64,000 nt of DNA. It comes from Polynucleobacter necessarius. GTDB lineage: Bacteria > Pseudomonadota > Gammaproteobacteria > Burkholderiales > Burkholderiaceae. The translations under genes and the position numbers were made by a program. The notes under the pieces are model-generated. The model saw only the letters and a program-made list of their open reading frames with translations, was not told the DNA's origin and ran no database searches. Shown here one piece after another: positions 17,708 to 27,700 of this stretch. Position 1 is the first letter of the stretch. Each line of letters opens with the position of its first letter. The stretch spans positions 1,517,822 to 1,581,821 of the forward strand of contig NZ_LT615227.1 in the NCBI RefSeq assembly GCF_900096755.1, in the 5' to 3' direction.

Positions 17708-18871
17708 TTACCTGGCGGGATAGCGTCGCGGTCTGAGTTTCTGGATTGCCGTTCCCGCCAATCCGCATGCAAATGCGGAGTGCAGCAAACAAATTGCTGC
17801 AGCGTTGGTTTACTGGTCCACTGCAAGCACGCGGGCAAGCGCTTATGGCAACCCCATCTCTTATGGGCTTGGCGGAACGTTAGGGGGGGCTTTGTGCTGG
17901 TTGGATTTGGGATCTATCTCAACCTAGAGATATATTTGTCATGTCCGATGGGCCGCAAATGTACCGGCGGCATGCATTAACTGCGCCAATATCAAAACCG
18001 AAGTAATGGGTAAGAATGCAATCAAGACAAAGCGTATGACTCCAATACCGAATGCTGCCTGAAGAATGACTTCAGCATCCAATTTGCTAAGGAACTTGCT
18101 TTGAAAATAGAAAAATACAACTTCAGCCATGACTCCAAGAGCCCAAAATAGGCCTATTTGAAATTTGTCATATCCAAGATCAGCAAGATATAGGGAATAA
18201 AAAACATATAAGGATGCATGCGCAAAGATCATGAAAAATCCGGACACCAGGAACCAGCGGACATCTGGATTAAACAGCACAATTAGCAGCTCGCCTTTAA
18301 CCATCTTGCGCCGCTCCATCTTAGGTTCGTGCAGCTGGAAGCTAATAAACGCAAGCGCTAACAAAACAATGGCGCCAACAAATGGATAAAGTTCAATGGA
18401 CTTACGTTGAAATAATTCGCCTGCAGCAAGAACCATTACGATAAAACCAATAGAACCCCATAGACGAAGGCGGCCGTAGCGCTTATCAAAGGAGTTATCT
18501 TTATATAAGGCATGTATGGTGGCTGATTCACCAAGGGGCATGAGGCTACTTAGGATGGTATGCAACACAAACATCCAAATGAAAAAACTAATGTAGCTTT
18601 GTAGAAAAAAGATTAGTAGAAATACAATGGCTGCCAAACATGAGCAAAATCGAATAATGCCAACTCTATTCGACAGATAGTCTGATAGCCAACCCCATGA
18701 GAATGGGCCAATAATCCTCGTGATTTGCAGTATAGACATTAGAACTGCAATTTCAATTACGCTAAAGCCGCGATCTTGAAAAAATAGGCTGGCGTAAGGG
18801 GAAACCAGCCCAACATACGCAAAATATAAAAAGAAAAAGGACCCGAAGGCCCAGCGAAGTGAAGGCGTCAT
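17708..18871 (-). pseudogene. MFS transporter (MFS_1-like) broken by an internal inversion
   Basis: The 310-codon ORF from ATG 18871 encodes the first ten or so helices of an HcaT/LacY-like MFS_1 transporter (WAFGSFFFLYFAYVGLVSPY; GWLSDYLSNRVG), then stops after HAAGTFAAH. The missing C-terminal region is present at 17776-17947 but on the plus strand: RSAANKLLQRWFTGPLQARG, SYGLGGTLGGALC, GWIWDLSQPRDIFVMS. The last residues (ACGLAGTAIQKLRPRRYPAR, stop 17708-17710) are again on the minus strand. CGGA at 17776-17779 and TCCG at 17944-17947 bound the inverted piece. Two single-base indels also occur inside it. The substrate is unknown. Confidence 0.85.
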
Positions 18872-18886
18872 CTCAGCTAGTTCGCG

Positions 18887-20002
18887 TTAATCTTTGCTAG
18901 AGCCTGGTTGGGATGACGGAATAGATTTGGTTGGCATGATGACATCTGCGCATTGAGCGCGATGACGCAATGCGTGATCCATTAGAACCAAAGCCAGCAT
19001 TGCCTCAGCAATAGGCGTTGCCCGAATTCCTACGCAAGGATCATGACGCCCTTTGGTTTGGACGGTAATCGGATTGCCCGCTAAATCTACCGATTGCTTT
19101 GGACTCAAAATGCTTGAGGTGGGTTTAATAGCAATCGAAACGCGTAAGTCTTGACCGCTGCTGATGCCGCCCAGTGTTCCACCAGAGTTATTGCTTGCAA
19201 AGCCATCAGGATGCAGCTCATCCCCATGCTCGCTTCCTCGCTGGGACACTGATTTAAAGCCGGCACCAATTTCAACGCCTTTAACGGCGTTGATACCCAT
19301 CATTGCATGTGCAATATCCGCATCCAACTTGTCGAATAAGGGCTCACCTAAGCCAATAAGAACATTTCGGGCTCGCACTTCAATCCGCGCGCCGCATGAG
19401 TCCCCTGCTTTGCGCAACTCATCCATATAGGACTCAAGTTGGGGAATCATTTCAGCGTTAGCCGCAAAGAATGGGTTGTTTTTGATTTGGGATGCATCTA
19501 TAAATGGAATTTCCAATTCACCGAGTTGACTCATATAGCCATAGAACTCGGTTCCATACTTTTCATGCAACCATTTTTTAGCAATCGCTGCTGCTGCAAC
19601 AACAGGAGCGGTTAAACGTGCTGAGGATCTTCCGCCGCCACGAGGGTCGCGAATGCCATATTTGTACTGATACGCATAGTCAGCATGTCCAGGGCGGAAA
19701 GTTTGTAAGATGTCGCCATAGTCTTGACTACGCTGATCTGTATTGCGAATGAGTAAGGCTATCGGCGTGCCAGTAGTTTTGCCTTCAAAAATGCCAGATA
19801 AGATTTCAACCTTATCTTCTTCTTTACGTTGGGTGACGTGGCGTGAGGTTCCAGGCTTACGGCGATCTAGATCTATCTGAAGGTCCGCCTCAGAAAGATT
19901 CATTCCCGGTGGACAGCCATCAACCACCGCCCCAATAGCGGGACCGTGGGATTCACCAAAGGTGGTAACAGTAAAAAGGAGGCCTAAAGTATTTCCTGAC
20001 AT
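18887..20002 (-). CDS. aroC: Chorismate synthase
   Basis: The 371-residue enzyme converts EPSP to chorismate, the last shared step to aromatic amino acids and folate, using reduced FMN. Signatures are [20 protein letters not shown], the [28 protein letters not shown] region, [20 protein letters not shown] and [17 protein letters not shown]. Length is close to the usual 350-370. The transporter pseudogene downstream ends 15 bases from it. It is intact, so the lineage seems to keep aromatic biosynthesis. Confidence 0.95.
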   Translation of the reverse strand: MSGNTLGLLFTVTTFGESHGPAIGAVVDGCPPGMNLSEADLQIDLDRRKPGTSRHVTQRKEEDKVEILSGIFEGKTTGTPIALLIRNTDQRSQDYGDILQTFRPGHADYAYQYKYGIRDPRGGGRSSARLTAPVVAAAAIAKKWLHEKYGTEFYGYMSQLGELEIPFIDASQIKNNPFFAANAEMIPQLESYMDELRKAGDSCGARIEVRARNVLIGLGEPLFDKLDADIAHAMMGINAVKGVEIGAGFKSVSQRGSEHGDELHPDGFASNNSGGTLGGISSGQDLRVSIAIKPTSSILSPKQSVDLAGNPITVQTKGRHDPCVGIRATPIAEAMLALVLMDHALRHRAQCADVIMPTKSIPSSQPGSSKD

Positions 20003-20045
20003 ATCGACATTATGTCATTTTTCGGGAAAATTGGGCTAGAACGGC

Positions 20046-20501
20046 TTAGTTGGAAGCTTTTTCGGTATCTTCCGGCCAGTCCCGAATATAGGCTTTAAGC
20101 ATCGTATTTTCGAAATCTTGAGCTTCTACGACAGATTTTGCTACGTCATAAAACGAGATTACGCCCATGAGCATTTTTTGGTCCACAACGGGCAAATAGC
20201 GAGCATGGTCCACCAACATCATGCGGCGAACCTCATCGATCTCAGTTTCCATATTGCAGGTGAGCGGCTTTTGATTCATGACATTGTTAACTTGCAAACC
20301 ATCCAACTTTCCATGATGCTTTGCCAATACAGCAATAACCTCGCGAAAGGTCAGTATCCCAACGAGCTTATCGTATTGCATTACTATCAAGGAGCCGATG
20401 CCGTGTTCGCTCATTACCAATACAGCTGTTTGCAAAGCGGTATCAGGGGCGACGGTAAATAAAGTACTGCCTTTTACCCTCAATATGTCACGAACTTTCA
20501 T
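20046..20501 (-). CDS. Tandem CBS-domain protein
   Basis: The 151 residues form one Bateman module of two CBS domains (about 8-65 and 74-130), for example DTALQTAVLVMSEHGIGSLIVMQYDKLVGILTFREVIAVLA and ARYLPVVDQKMLMGVISFYDVAKSV. CBS pairs bind adenine nucleotides such as AMP, ATP or SAM and act as regulators. No fused catalytic domain exists and the target is unknown. ATG 20501 is preceded on the minus strand by a GGAG-type ribosome site. It lies 43 bases downstream of the aroC start side and appears monocistronic. It is intact. Confidence 0.85.
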   Translation of the reverse strand: MKVRDILRVKGSTLFTVAPDTALQTAVLVMSEHGIGSLIVMQYDKLVGILTFREVIAVLAKHHGKLDGLQVNNVMNQKPLTCNMETEIDEVRRMMLVDHARYLPVVDQKMLMGVISFYDVAKSVVEAQDFENTMLKAYIRDWPEDTEKASN

Positions 20502-20579
20502 TTTGTCTCCGGAATTGATCCATGTATAGACTCAATATATCCTCAAGCCCTGTTTCAATCAAGGCTTTAGCGCTAACTT

Positions 20580-21288
20580 TTAGTAACGAATAACCCTAAT
20601 TACCCCACTTCGGATATCGGGTAGGTTGGCCACTAAAACGGCTCCAGCTAAGGTAATCCACCAAGTCATGTAAATCCAAATCAGGCCCAGTGGGAATATA
20701 GCAAAGGCGCCATATACCGTTTTGTAAAAGGCGGTGTGACTTAAGAAGATGGCAAAGCCAAATTTCATCAGCTCAAAGGCTAAGGCGGCAAAAGCATCAA
20801 CCCAAAGAATCTTGGCATAAGGCAATATCTTGTATACGACCGCAAATACCGCAACCGCCATGAGTACTGGCGCTATAAATAATCACCTTCTTAAGCAGTG
20901 GCCTACTCTGCTTCACTTTAAAAATTTGGTTAAAGGCCCCCTCAATCACTGCAAGAGTCATGATTGTGGTGACCACCAATCCAATTAGACCGACGAAGGT
21001 AAGGCCGCTGGCTTTTGAGGAAAATTGGTCTAAATACATGAAGACCTGTTGATTTAAGCCGCCAGGCATGTACGTATCTAACAACCATGTTCTGAACGTA
21101 TTTTTTACCTGAATAACGCTTGGTAGGTAACCTATCAGCATTGTGGCTATGGTAATCATTGGCACAAGGGATAAAGTGGTCGTAAACGATAGGCTTGCGG
21201 CAATTTGCTTTAAATTTTGATCGCGGTTTCCCTCCCAGAGCTCTTTGCCCAGGGAGAGCCATAATTGGGGGTTACGAATAATGCGCAT
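20580..21288 (-). pseudogene. YihY/UPF0761 membrane protein, frameshifted with internal deletion
   Basis: The N-terminal frame (21288 down to about 20880) holds KQIAASLSFTTTLSLVPMITIA, the signature of the YihY (formerly RNase BN) family, and ends with FKVKQSRPLLKKVIIYSA before drifting. The C-terminal frame (20861-20580) holds FAVVYKILPYAKILWVDAF, LAFELMKFGFAIFLSHTAFY and YGAFAIFPLGLIWIYMTWWI. Compared with the family, the region between these two blocks is too short by several dozen residues, so a deletion accompanies the frameshift. Family members are inner-membrane proteins without established activity. Confidence 0.8.
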
Positions 21289-21301
21289 CGCCGTATCATA
21301 A

Positions 21302-21915
<614 letters not shown>

Positions 21916-21932
21916 TAACAATTTTGCGAGCA

Positions 21933-22328
21933 ATGAATATGTATCAGAAAATTCTTGAAAAGAATCCCTACCAGCTAATAGCGACAGCGGCATTTATCGA
22001 TCTATTCATTCTGTGCGTTTGCTGGGAATGGTTTATTTCACCACTGCGCCCTGGTGGATCTTGGTTGATCTTAAAAGGCGTTCCTTTGCTATTTGCTATT
22101 CCTGGTTTATGGAAAGGCAAGGTTTACACCATGCAATGGGCATCAATGCTAATTTTGCTTTACGTGACCGAAGGGTTGGTACGAATTCTAGAAACTGGAG
22201 CAAACTTTTGGCTCGCGCTATTAGAGACAATTCTTGCCACTATCGGCTTTATATGTTTATTAGTTTATTTAAAGCCCATTAAAAAAGAAGCTAAAAGTCT
22301 TAAGAAAATGCGTGAGGCAAAAGGCTGA
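21933..22328 (+). CDS. DUF2069 membrane protein
   Basis: About 131 residues with four hydrophobic helices: QLIATAAFIDLFILCVCWEWF, SWLILKGVPLLFAIPGLW, MQWASMLILLYVTEGLVRIL and LALLETILATIGFICLLVYL. This is the DUF2069 pattern, and family members are uncharacterised inner-membrane proteins. The C-terminus is Lys-rich. I prefer ATG 21933 to an upstream in-frame TTG. It follows wrbA, as is common in betaproteobacteria, and its stop overlaps the next ATG (TGATG). It is intact although both neighbours are broken. Confidence 0.8.
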   Translation: MNMYQKILEKNPYQLIATAAFIDLFILCVCWEWFISPLRPGGSWLILKGVPLLFAIPGLWKGKVYTMQWASMLILLYVTEGLVRILETGANFWLALLETILATIGFICLLVYLKPIKKEAKSLKKMREAKG

Positions 22329-23785
22329 TGCAATCTTTCATCAAGCGGCTTCATGGCATTTTGAGTGCGCAATACATTCTTACCGAAGAGGCTGATAAAG
22401 CATCCTACCTAACGGATTGGCGCAAACGCTATACGGGCAAAGCTTTGGCTGTTGTGTTGCCTAATAGCGCTGATGAAATATCACAGATTGTTCAGGCATG
22501 TGCGCAGAGCAATGTAGCGATTGTTCCCCAGGGTGGCCATACTGGCTTTTGCGGTGGAGCTACGCCAGATAGTTAGTGGTAAGCAAATTATTTTGAACCT
22601 CAAGCGCATGAATCGAATATTGGATATAGATAGCGCCAATCAAACCATCACGTTAGAGGCTGGCTGTATCTTGCAATCAGTTCAAGAGCAAGCTGCAGAG
22701 CATGGGTTTTTATTTCCTTTAAGTCTTGGTGCCGAAGGAAGCTGCATGATTGGAGGCAATCTTGCAACCAATGCGGGCGGCACAAATGTGCTGCGTTATG
22801 GAAATACGCGTGACTTATGCCTTGGGTTGGAAGTAGTTACCGCTAAAGGTGAAATTTGGGATGGCTTAAAGGGCTTGCGCAAAGACAATACCGGCTATGA
22901 CTTACGAGATCTATTTATTGGGTCCGAAGGCACGCTAGGCATTATTACCGCTGCAGTGATGAAGCTCTATCCCCTGCCCATCTCACAATGGACAACACTG
23001 GTTGCAGTCGATAGCGTTGCATCTACCATCGATTTATTAAATTTATTCCAGAAACGCGCAACATCAATACTTACCGGATTTGAAATGATGACGCAGGAGT
23101 CTTTGGAATTAAATACAAAGCACTTTCCGCACATGGCTAATCCGCTACAAGGCAATCCAGCCTACACAGTATTAATTGAGCTTTCTGATCACGAGAGCGA
23201 GGAGCATGTAAGGTAGCTCCTGGAAACTGTTTTGGAGGAAGCACATTCGAGGCGAATTTGATTTCTGATGCTGTCATTGCCAGTAACTTAAGTCAGGCTA
23301 AATCGTTTTGGCAGATGCGCGAGCACATTACCCTAGCTCAAGCTGAAGAAGGCGCCAATCTAAAACATGACATCACCATCCCTCTTTCGGCCCTTGAAAG
23401 CTTTATTGAGGAAGCGGATGGTTTAATGCGCTCTAAATATCCAGGCGTCAGAATCATTAATTTCGGACACTTGGGCGACGGCAATCTTCACTACAACATT
23501 GCCCCACCGCTTGGAGTTGACCCTAAATCATTCAATCTGGCCAATGAAAAAGCTATCCATGAGCTGATTTATAGCCAAGTTGAACGCTGCAAGGGCTCCA
23601 TTTCTGCAGAACACGGTGTGGGTGTGGGGCAGCTTAAATTAGATGGATTAAGGGCTCACAAGGGTGCGGTAGCCCACGACCTCATGAGAGCCCTTAAAAC
23701 GGCACAAGACTCAAACGTTGGGCCCGTGCAATTCAACAGATCGACTTGTCCAAAAGGACGCCTGAGGTCGCTATTGGCTACTTAG
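22328..23785 (+). pseudogene. FAD-linked oxidase (glycolate oxidase GlcD / D-lactate dehydrogenase type), multiply broken
   Basis: Three frames together give an FAD-binding type 4 oxidase: ALAVVLPNSADEISQIVQAC, VPQGGHTGFCGGATPDS, SGKQIILNLKRMNRI, LGAEGSCMIGGNLATNAGGTNVLRYG and GSEGTLGIITAAVMKLYP. The end carries FGHLGDGNLHYNI and ISAEHGVGVGQLK. An extra T near 22575 breaks the frame. An in-frame TAG at 23214-23216 replaces what should be Gln. Another indel lies near 23243. The C-terminus is cut at about 23725, where unrelated residues follow. It may have oxidised glycolate, D-lactate or D-2-hydroxyglutarate; the sequence cannot decide between them. Confidence 0.85.
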
Positions 23786-23883
23786 ATAGCAAATATCGCG
23801 ATATTGCTTGGCGTTACATCCGAATTCTTGGCTTTGAGCGCACCATCAGCTTCATGGCCAGTAATAATTTTCACCCAGAATAA
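23735..23883 (+). other. Unidentified 3' gene remnant fused to the GlcD-like pseudogene
   Basis: In the frame ending at TAA 23881-23883, the bases after the GlcD-like C-terminus read WARAIQQIDLSKRTPEVAIG, then YLDSKYRDIAWRYIRILGFE and RTISFMASNN. This looks like real protein, with a balanced helical composition and no stops. It is not the GlcD family's usual MNPGK-type ending. I read it as the last 50 or so codons of a different gene, joined to the oxidase by a deletion near 23725-23735. I do not recognise its family. Confidence 0.45.
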
Positions 23884-23889
23884 AGCTAT

Positions 23890-23930
23890 AAAACCCTAAA
23901 TATCTGATTTATTTAGGTTTTTTTGTTTTT
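23890..23930 (+). terminator. Rho-independent terminator after the GlcD-like pseudogene
   Basis: AAACCCTAAAT (from 23891) and ATTTAGGTTT (23911-23920) form a stem with one bulged C around a short loop. It is followed by TTTTGTTTTT. It sits 8 bases after the stop of the remnant at 23883 and marks the end of the wrbA-DUF2069-oxidase transcription unit. Confidence 0.7.
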
Positions 23931-23950
23931 ATGGGGTTTTTGGTATCCAT

Positions 23951-24845
23951 TTAAGCAAAAAACTGCTTTGATTCGGCTATAACTACCTCGGGAAGCTCCT
24001 CAGGTATGTAATGTCCACAAGGGGCCGCCATGCCGCTAACATCAGTGGCTACCCTTTTCCAGTCATCTACCGGTGCAAAACACTTATTTACAAGTCCATG
24101 CTCCCCCCAAAGTACCCTTTATGGGCATCTGAAGTCGTTTTCCTTGCTCGCGGTCTGCGCGATCATGCACTAAATCAATGGTGGCAGCCGCTCGATAATC
24201 CTCACACATTGCGTGCATGCAATCTGGGTTAGTTGCTCCAGCTAAGTACTCGCTCCATCGATCCAGTGAAAAAATACCAGCTCCCGCATGGCGCCCCATG
24301 TGATTCTTTAGCCAGTATTCAGGATTGGCACCAATCATCGTTTCTGGTACGGGCTCAGGCTGGATTAAAAAGAACCAATACCAATAACCCTTGGCAAACT
24401 CCATCGAAGTGTTTTCATACATCGTCAGGGTTGGAGATATATCTAAGGCCATCAGCTTTGTAACGCTTTTGGGAAAGTCCATTGCCAGGCGGTGGGAAAC
24501 GTGTCCACCACGATCATGCCCGAGCAGGAAAAACTTTTCATAACCCAATGAATGCATTAAGGCATGCTGGTCGGCAGCCATGGAGCGCTTCGAATAAGTT
24601 GAATGATCTGGATTTCCATGTGGCTTAGAAGATTGGCCGTAACCGCGAAGATCGGCAGCAATCACCGTAAAAGATTTAGAGAGCTCCGGTGCGACTTGGT
24701 GCCAGATCGCTTTTGTTTGAGGGAAGCCATGAAGCATCAGTAATGCGGGACCGCTACCACCAATTTGATAGGCAATATCAATTGCCCCGTCATTCGATGA
24801 AACGGTAGTTACCCTGCTCTCAAATCCAGGAAAGATGATCGCCAT
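23951..24845 (-). pseudogene. Alpha/beta hydrolase of the haloacetate dehalogenase/epoxide hydrolase type, frameshifted
   Basis: From ATG 24845 the ORF shows ALLMLHGFPQTKAIWHQVAP, DLRGYGQSSKP, the nucleophile elbow GHDRGGH (Asp nucleophile, as in haloalkane/fluoroacetate dehalogenases) and MFAKGYWYWFFLIQPEPVPE-like cap residues. It then drifts at GTLGGAWTCK. Undoing one extra G near 24118 restores VLWGEHGLVNKCFAPVDDW and SGMAAPCGHYIPEELPEVV, including the catalytic His, up to a stop at 23951-23953. The present ORF therefore lacks the general base. Whether the ancestor acted on haloacetates or epoxides is not certain. Confidence 0.8.
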
Positions 24846-24851
24846 AAAAAA

Positions 24852-25115
24852 TTATCCATCAGCTACCGCTTGAATTTCGGATACGGTCAAATAACCCTTG
24901 TTGCCGGAATCTATGTAGGAAAAGTGATCGTAAATACGCGGCATGCAGCCTTTTGCCTCGTCCTTGGTTAGCTTGCCGTCATGATTGATATCGCACTTAG
25001 CAAATCGTTGGGCGATTTCACGATTTTTGCTAGCGTCATCTGCATAGCTAGAAAAAGTGACAAATAAAAGACCCAAGAAAATTGCAGTCAGTTTTAAGAA
25101 ATGATTTGTAACCAT
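24852..25115 (-). CDS. Small exported EF-hand protein
   Basis: The 87 residues begin with a signal peptide (LTAIFLGLLFVTFSSYADD, likely cleavage after SYA). Two EF-hand-like loops follow: DINHDGKLTKDE (a canonical calcium loop at about 42-53) and DSGNKGYLTVSE (about 69-80, with Asp, Asn and Glu ligands). It probably binds calcium in the periplasm; the partner is unknown. It lies between the hydrolase pseudogene (6-base gap) and the DUF3313 gene (1-base gap), so it belongs to a tight minus-strand unit. It is intact. Confidence 0.8.
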   Translation of the reverse strand: MVTNHFLKLTAIFLGLLFVTFSSYADDASKNREIAQRFAKCDINHDGKLTKDEAKGCMPRIYDHFSYIDSGNKGYLTVSEIQAVADG

Positions 25116-25116
25116 T

Positions 25117-25800
25117 TTATTTTCCAGTAGGAGTTAGATTTGCGGAAGTTTCCATTGCAACCCGCACTACCTTCTTCGCCATTTCAATAATAGACTCTAC
25201 GGAGCCTGAGCCAGTTCTAAATGATTCCCCTTGAATTGTTACCAAGCCTTCACCCAATAACTCTTTTGTTTGGCTATCAGTAATTTTGCTTTCGACGAGC
25301 AATGCAGGTGTCTTGGAGTTCACGCCGCCCGCATAGGTTGCTGCATTAACTGCTAAACCAATCGGCGTAAAGTTCCAAGGCTGCAAACTATTTACAGAGC
25401 TTTCGGCGCCAGTAATGCCAACGGTTATACGCGCTACACCGGGACCAGGGCTTGTGACAATGCGAATATTACCGCGAGAATTTACTGCGGAAACCATTGA
25501 ATCTTGCAGTGTAATTTGAGCCTGAGAAATCGCTTCTGCGCTAATCTCTTTGGTCGCACTTTGGTTTAGGTAGATTGGATCAAGAATGACAGCGGTGTAA
25601 TTTCCGGGATTTACTCCAGACTTACGGTATCTCCAGATGCGCGCATCTGACTGACTTGTAGCCATTGGTACCAATACAGAGTAATTTGGCAAGAAACCTG
25701 ATCGTGGCATTGGCTCTGAAGCAAGCTTTGGTGTGTTGCTACATGCCGCCAAAATAACAGCGGTCGAAATGGATGCTGCTACTACGATGAATTTACGCAT
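25117..25800 (-). CDS. DUF3313 lipoprotein
   Basis: The 227-residue protein has a lipoprotein signal (VILAACSN, Cys20 as lipidation site). Its body fits the DUF3313 family: PMPRSGFLPNYSVL, WRYRKSGVNPGNYTAVILDP, and a C-terminal beta-rich part with AGGVNSKTPALLVESKITDS. DUF3313 proteins are envelope lipoproteins of unknown function. The residue after Cys is Ser, compatible with outer-membrane sorting. The upstream lipoprotein gene overlaps its start by 19 bases because of a slipped stop. It is intact. Confidence 0.8.
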   Translation of the reverse strand: MRKFIVVAASISTAVILAACSNTPKLASEPMPRSGFLPNYSVLVPMATSQSDARIWRYRKSGVNPGNYTAVILDPIYLNQSATKEISAEAISQAQITLQDSMVSAVNSRGNIRIVTSPGPGVARITVGITGAESSVNSLQPWNFTPIGLAVNAATYAGGVNSKTPALLVESKITDSQTKELLGEGLVTIQGESFRTGSGSVESIIEMAKKVVRVAMETSANLTPTGK

Positions 25801-26225
25801 CTGAATTCCTTTAGTTGGTGCAAATAAATACGGGATGGATTAATCGGGGATGGGGCATGGCAACATACCGCCAGTTTTTTATGAATCTGAGGTTTGCAAT
25901 CCGGCGGGCGTGCCGAGGACTCAATAGCTGCTGCAGCGGGTGAATTTGATTTAATTACTGAATCAGCGTTTGGCGTTGAGCCAGCTGTCGCACCAACCAC
26001 GCTAGGTGGTGAAGTTGCTGAAGAGACTTTTTGCGGCTCAAGGCCAACCGAGCGATAAAAGGATTTATCTGATCCAGGGCAAGGCATAACGGTCCCAGTC
26101 TTTGGGTTTATTACATCCTTACACTGAGGATTGGCTTCAAGTCGCGCCTCTAATTTGGCAACAGTGCATGCAGAGAGCGTTAATAAACCAAGCATCAAAA
26201 TCAATAACCTGGTTGACGAGAGCAT
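25782..26225 (-). CDS. Small lipoprotein with slipped C-terminus
   Basis: A lipobox LSAC (Cys20) and the sequence ECKDVI-like QCKDVINPKTGTVMPCPGSD identify a small lipoprotein. A second, similar unit begins DCKPQIHKK but the ORF then drifts into LAVCCHAPSPINPS and overruns the next gene's start by 19 bases. Adding one A to the A6 run near 25878 gives KKTGGMLPCPIPD and a stop at 25840-25842. That repeats the first unit and ends before the DUF3313 gene. The original protein thus had two C-x(8)-KTG-x(3)-PCP motifs. The function is not known. Confidence 0.6.
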   Translation of the reverse strand: MLSSTRLLILMLGLLTLSACTVAKLEARLEANPQCKDVINPKTGTVMPCPGSDKSFYRSVGLEPQKVSSATSPPSVVGATAGSTPNADSVIKSNSPAAAAIESSARPPDCKPQIHKKLAVCCHAPSPINPSRIYLHQLKEFRCVNSS

Positions 26226-26242
26226 GCGGTGAGCCCGAATTT

Positions 26243-26977
26243 TTAGTATGCCAATATTTTTGAGAGGAAATCTTTAGCGCGGTGTGATCTAGCATCAGGG
26301 TTTCCAAAGAACTCATCTTTGCTGCAATCTTCAATGATGCGACCTTGATCCATGAAGATCACGCGATTACTGACTTTCCTTGCAAAGCCCATTTCGTGAG
26401 TTACGCAGCACATAGTCATGCCTTCATTGGCTAATTTCACCATAACATCTAGAACTTCGCCTACCATTTCTGGGTCAAGCGCTGATGTAGGCTCATCGAA
26501 GAGCATCACAATCGGATCCATACTCAATGCGCGCGCAATAGCAACGCGTTGTTGTTGGCCGCCAGAGAGTTGACCGGGGAACTTATCTTTCTGAGCCATT
26601 AAGCCGACTCGCTCTAAGTACTTTAGACCATGCGCTTTGGCTTCATCGGCTGAGCGACCTAATACTTTCATTTGGGCCAGCGTGAGGTTTTCCGTAATAC
26701 TCAAATGGGGGAATAGCTCAAAGTGCTGAAACACCATCCCTACCCTAGCTCTTAACTTAGGAAGATTGGTTTTTGGATCGTGTAGACGAATACCATCAAC
26801 GGTAATTTCACCAGCCTGAAATGGCTCGAGCGCATTGATTGTCTTAATGAGCGTAGATTTGCCGGATCCCGATGGGCCGCAAATAACAACTACCTCACCT
26901 TTTTGGATTGAAGCGCTGCAATCAGTGAGAACCTGAAAGTTGCCATACCATTTTGAGACATTTTGAAGTTCAATCAT
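26243..26977 (-). CDS. gltL: Glutamate/aspartate ABC transporter, ATP-binding subunit
   Basis: The 244-residue ATPase of the polar amino acid uptake family has Walker [10 protein letters not shown] (34-42), Q-loop [11 protein letters not shown], signature LSGGQ (137-141), Walker [16 protein letters not shown] (156-170) and the switch His in VTHEMGFA. It is the last gene of a four-gene minus-strand unit gltI-gltJ-gltK-gltL and powers import through the two permeases. The deviation DCSASI near residue 20 is within family variation. It is intact. Confidence 0.92.
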   Translation of the reverse strand: MIELQNVSKWYGNFQVLTDCSASIQKGEVVVICGPSGSGKSTLIKTINALEPFQAGEITVDGIRLHDPKTNLPKLRARVGMVFQHFELFPHLSITENLTLAQMKVLGRSADEAKAHGLKYLERVGLMAQKDKFPGQLSGGQQQRVAIARALSMDPIVMLFDEPTSALDPEMVGEVLDVMVKLANEGMTMCCVTHEMGFARKVSNRVIFMDQGRIIEDCSKDEFFGNPDARSHRAKDFLSKILAY

Positions 26978-27008
26978 GATGAATTGCTTGTCTAATATTA
27001 AAGATAAA

Positions 27009-27677
27009 TTAGCGAATAATCGCCACTTTGGACTGCACTCTTCTCATAATTTTTGAGAGCGAGAAGCAGATGATGAAATAAGCAAATGCAGCGAGGATAT
27101 AAGTCTCAATTGGACGACCATAATTCTTACCGGCAATTTCAAAGCCTTTTAATAGGTCATACGCACCGATTGCATAAACCAAAGATGTGTCTTGAAACAA
27201 AATGATGGTTTGGGTCATGAATACCGGAATCATATTTCTAAAAGCTTGCGGCAAAACAATGAAGCGCATGTTTTGACCGTAAGTCATGCCAAGAGCTTGC
27301 GCTGCGTATCCCTGGCCTTTGGGAACAGACTGAATGCCGGCACGCACAATTTCAGAAAAGAATGCACCTTCAAATGCAATAAAAGTAATCGTAGCCGAGA
27401 GATCAGCTCCAATAGGCCTGCCAATAAGCATTGGAATCAATAAGAAGAACCATAAGATCACCATAACCAATGGAATCGATCGCATGGTGTTGACGTAAAT
27501 AGTTGCCGGATAAACCAAGCTTGGTCTGCCAGACAAGCGCATCAGCGCCAAGAAGGTTCCAAAAACAATTCCGCCAACTGTAGCGATTACTGTTAATTGG
27601 AGGCTGAAGAGCATGCCCTTCAGAATGTAGTTAGTAAAAAGATCCCAATTGTAAAAACTCAGGTCTAGGCTCAACAT
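27009..27677 (-). CDS. gltK: Glutamate/aspartate ABC transporter, permease GltK
   Basis: The 222-residue HisM-type permease has about five membrane helices and the EAA loop [22 protein letters not shown] (about 120-141), which docks on the ATPase. [15 protein letters not shown] and [16 protein letters not shown] are typical of GltK. It lies 31 bases upstream of gltL and 23 bases after gltJ in the operon. It works with GltJ as the membrane channel of the importer. It is intact. Confidence 0.92.
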   Translation of the reverse strand: MLSLDLSFYNWDLFTNYILKGMLFSLQLTVIATVGGIVFGTFLALMRLSGRPSLVYPATIYVNTMRSIPLVMVILWFFLLIPMLIGRPIGADLSATITFIAFEGAFFSEIVRAGIQSVPKGQGYAAQALGMTYGQNMRFIVLPQAFRNMIPVFMTQTIILFQDTSLVYAIGAYDLLKGFEIAGKNYGRPIETYILAAFAYFIICFSLSKIMRRVQSKVAIIR

Positions 27678-27700
27678 GTGGACACCATTAATTTAGTCAT

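Noticed and set aside
17780-17980. A plus-strand 66-codon ORF in the gap after ppiC
   Set aside because: Its bases belong to the inverted segment of the MFS transporter; the correct reading is the transporter's C-terminal region in other plus-strand frames.
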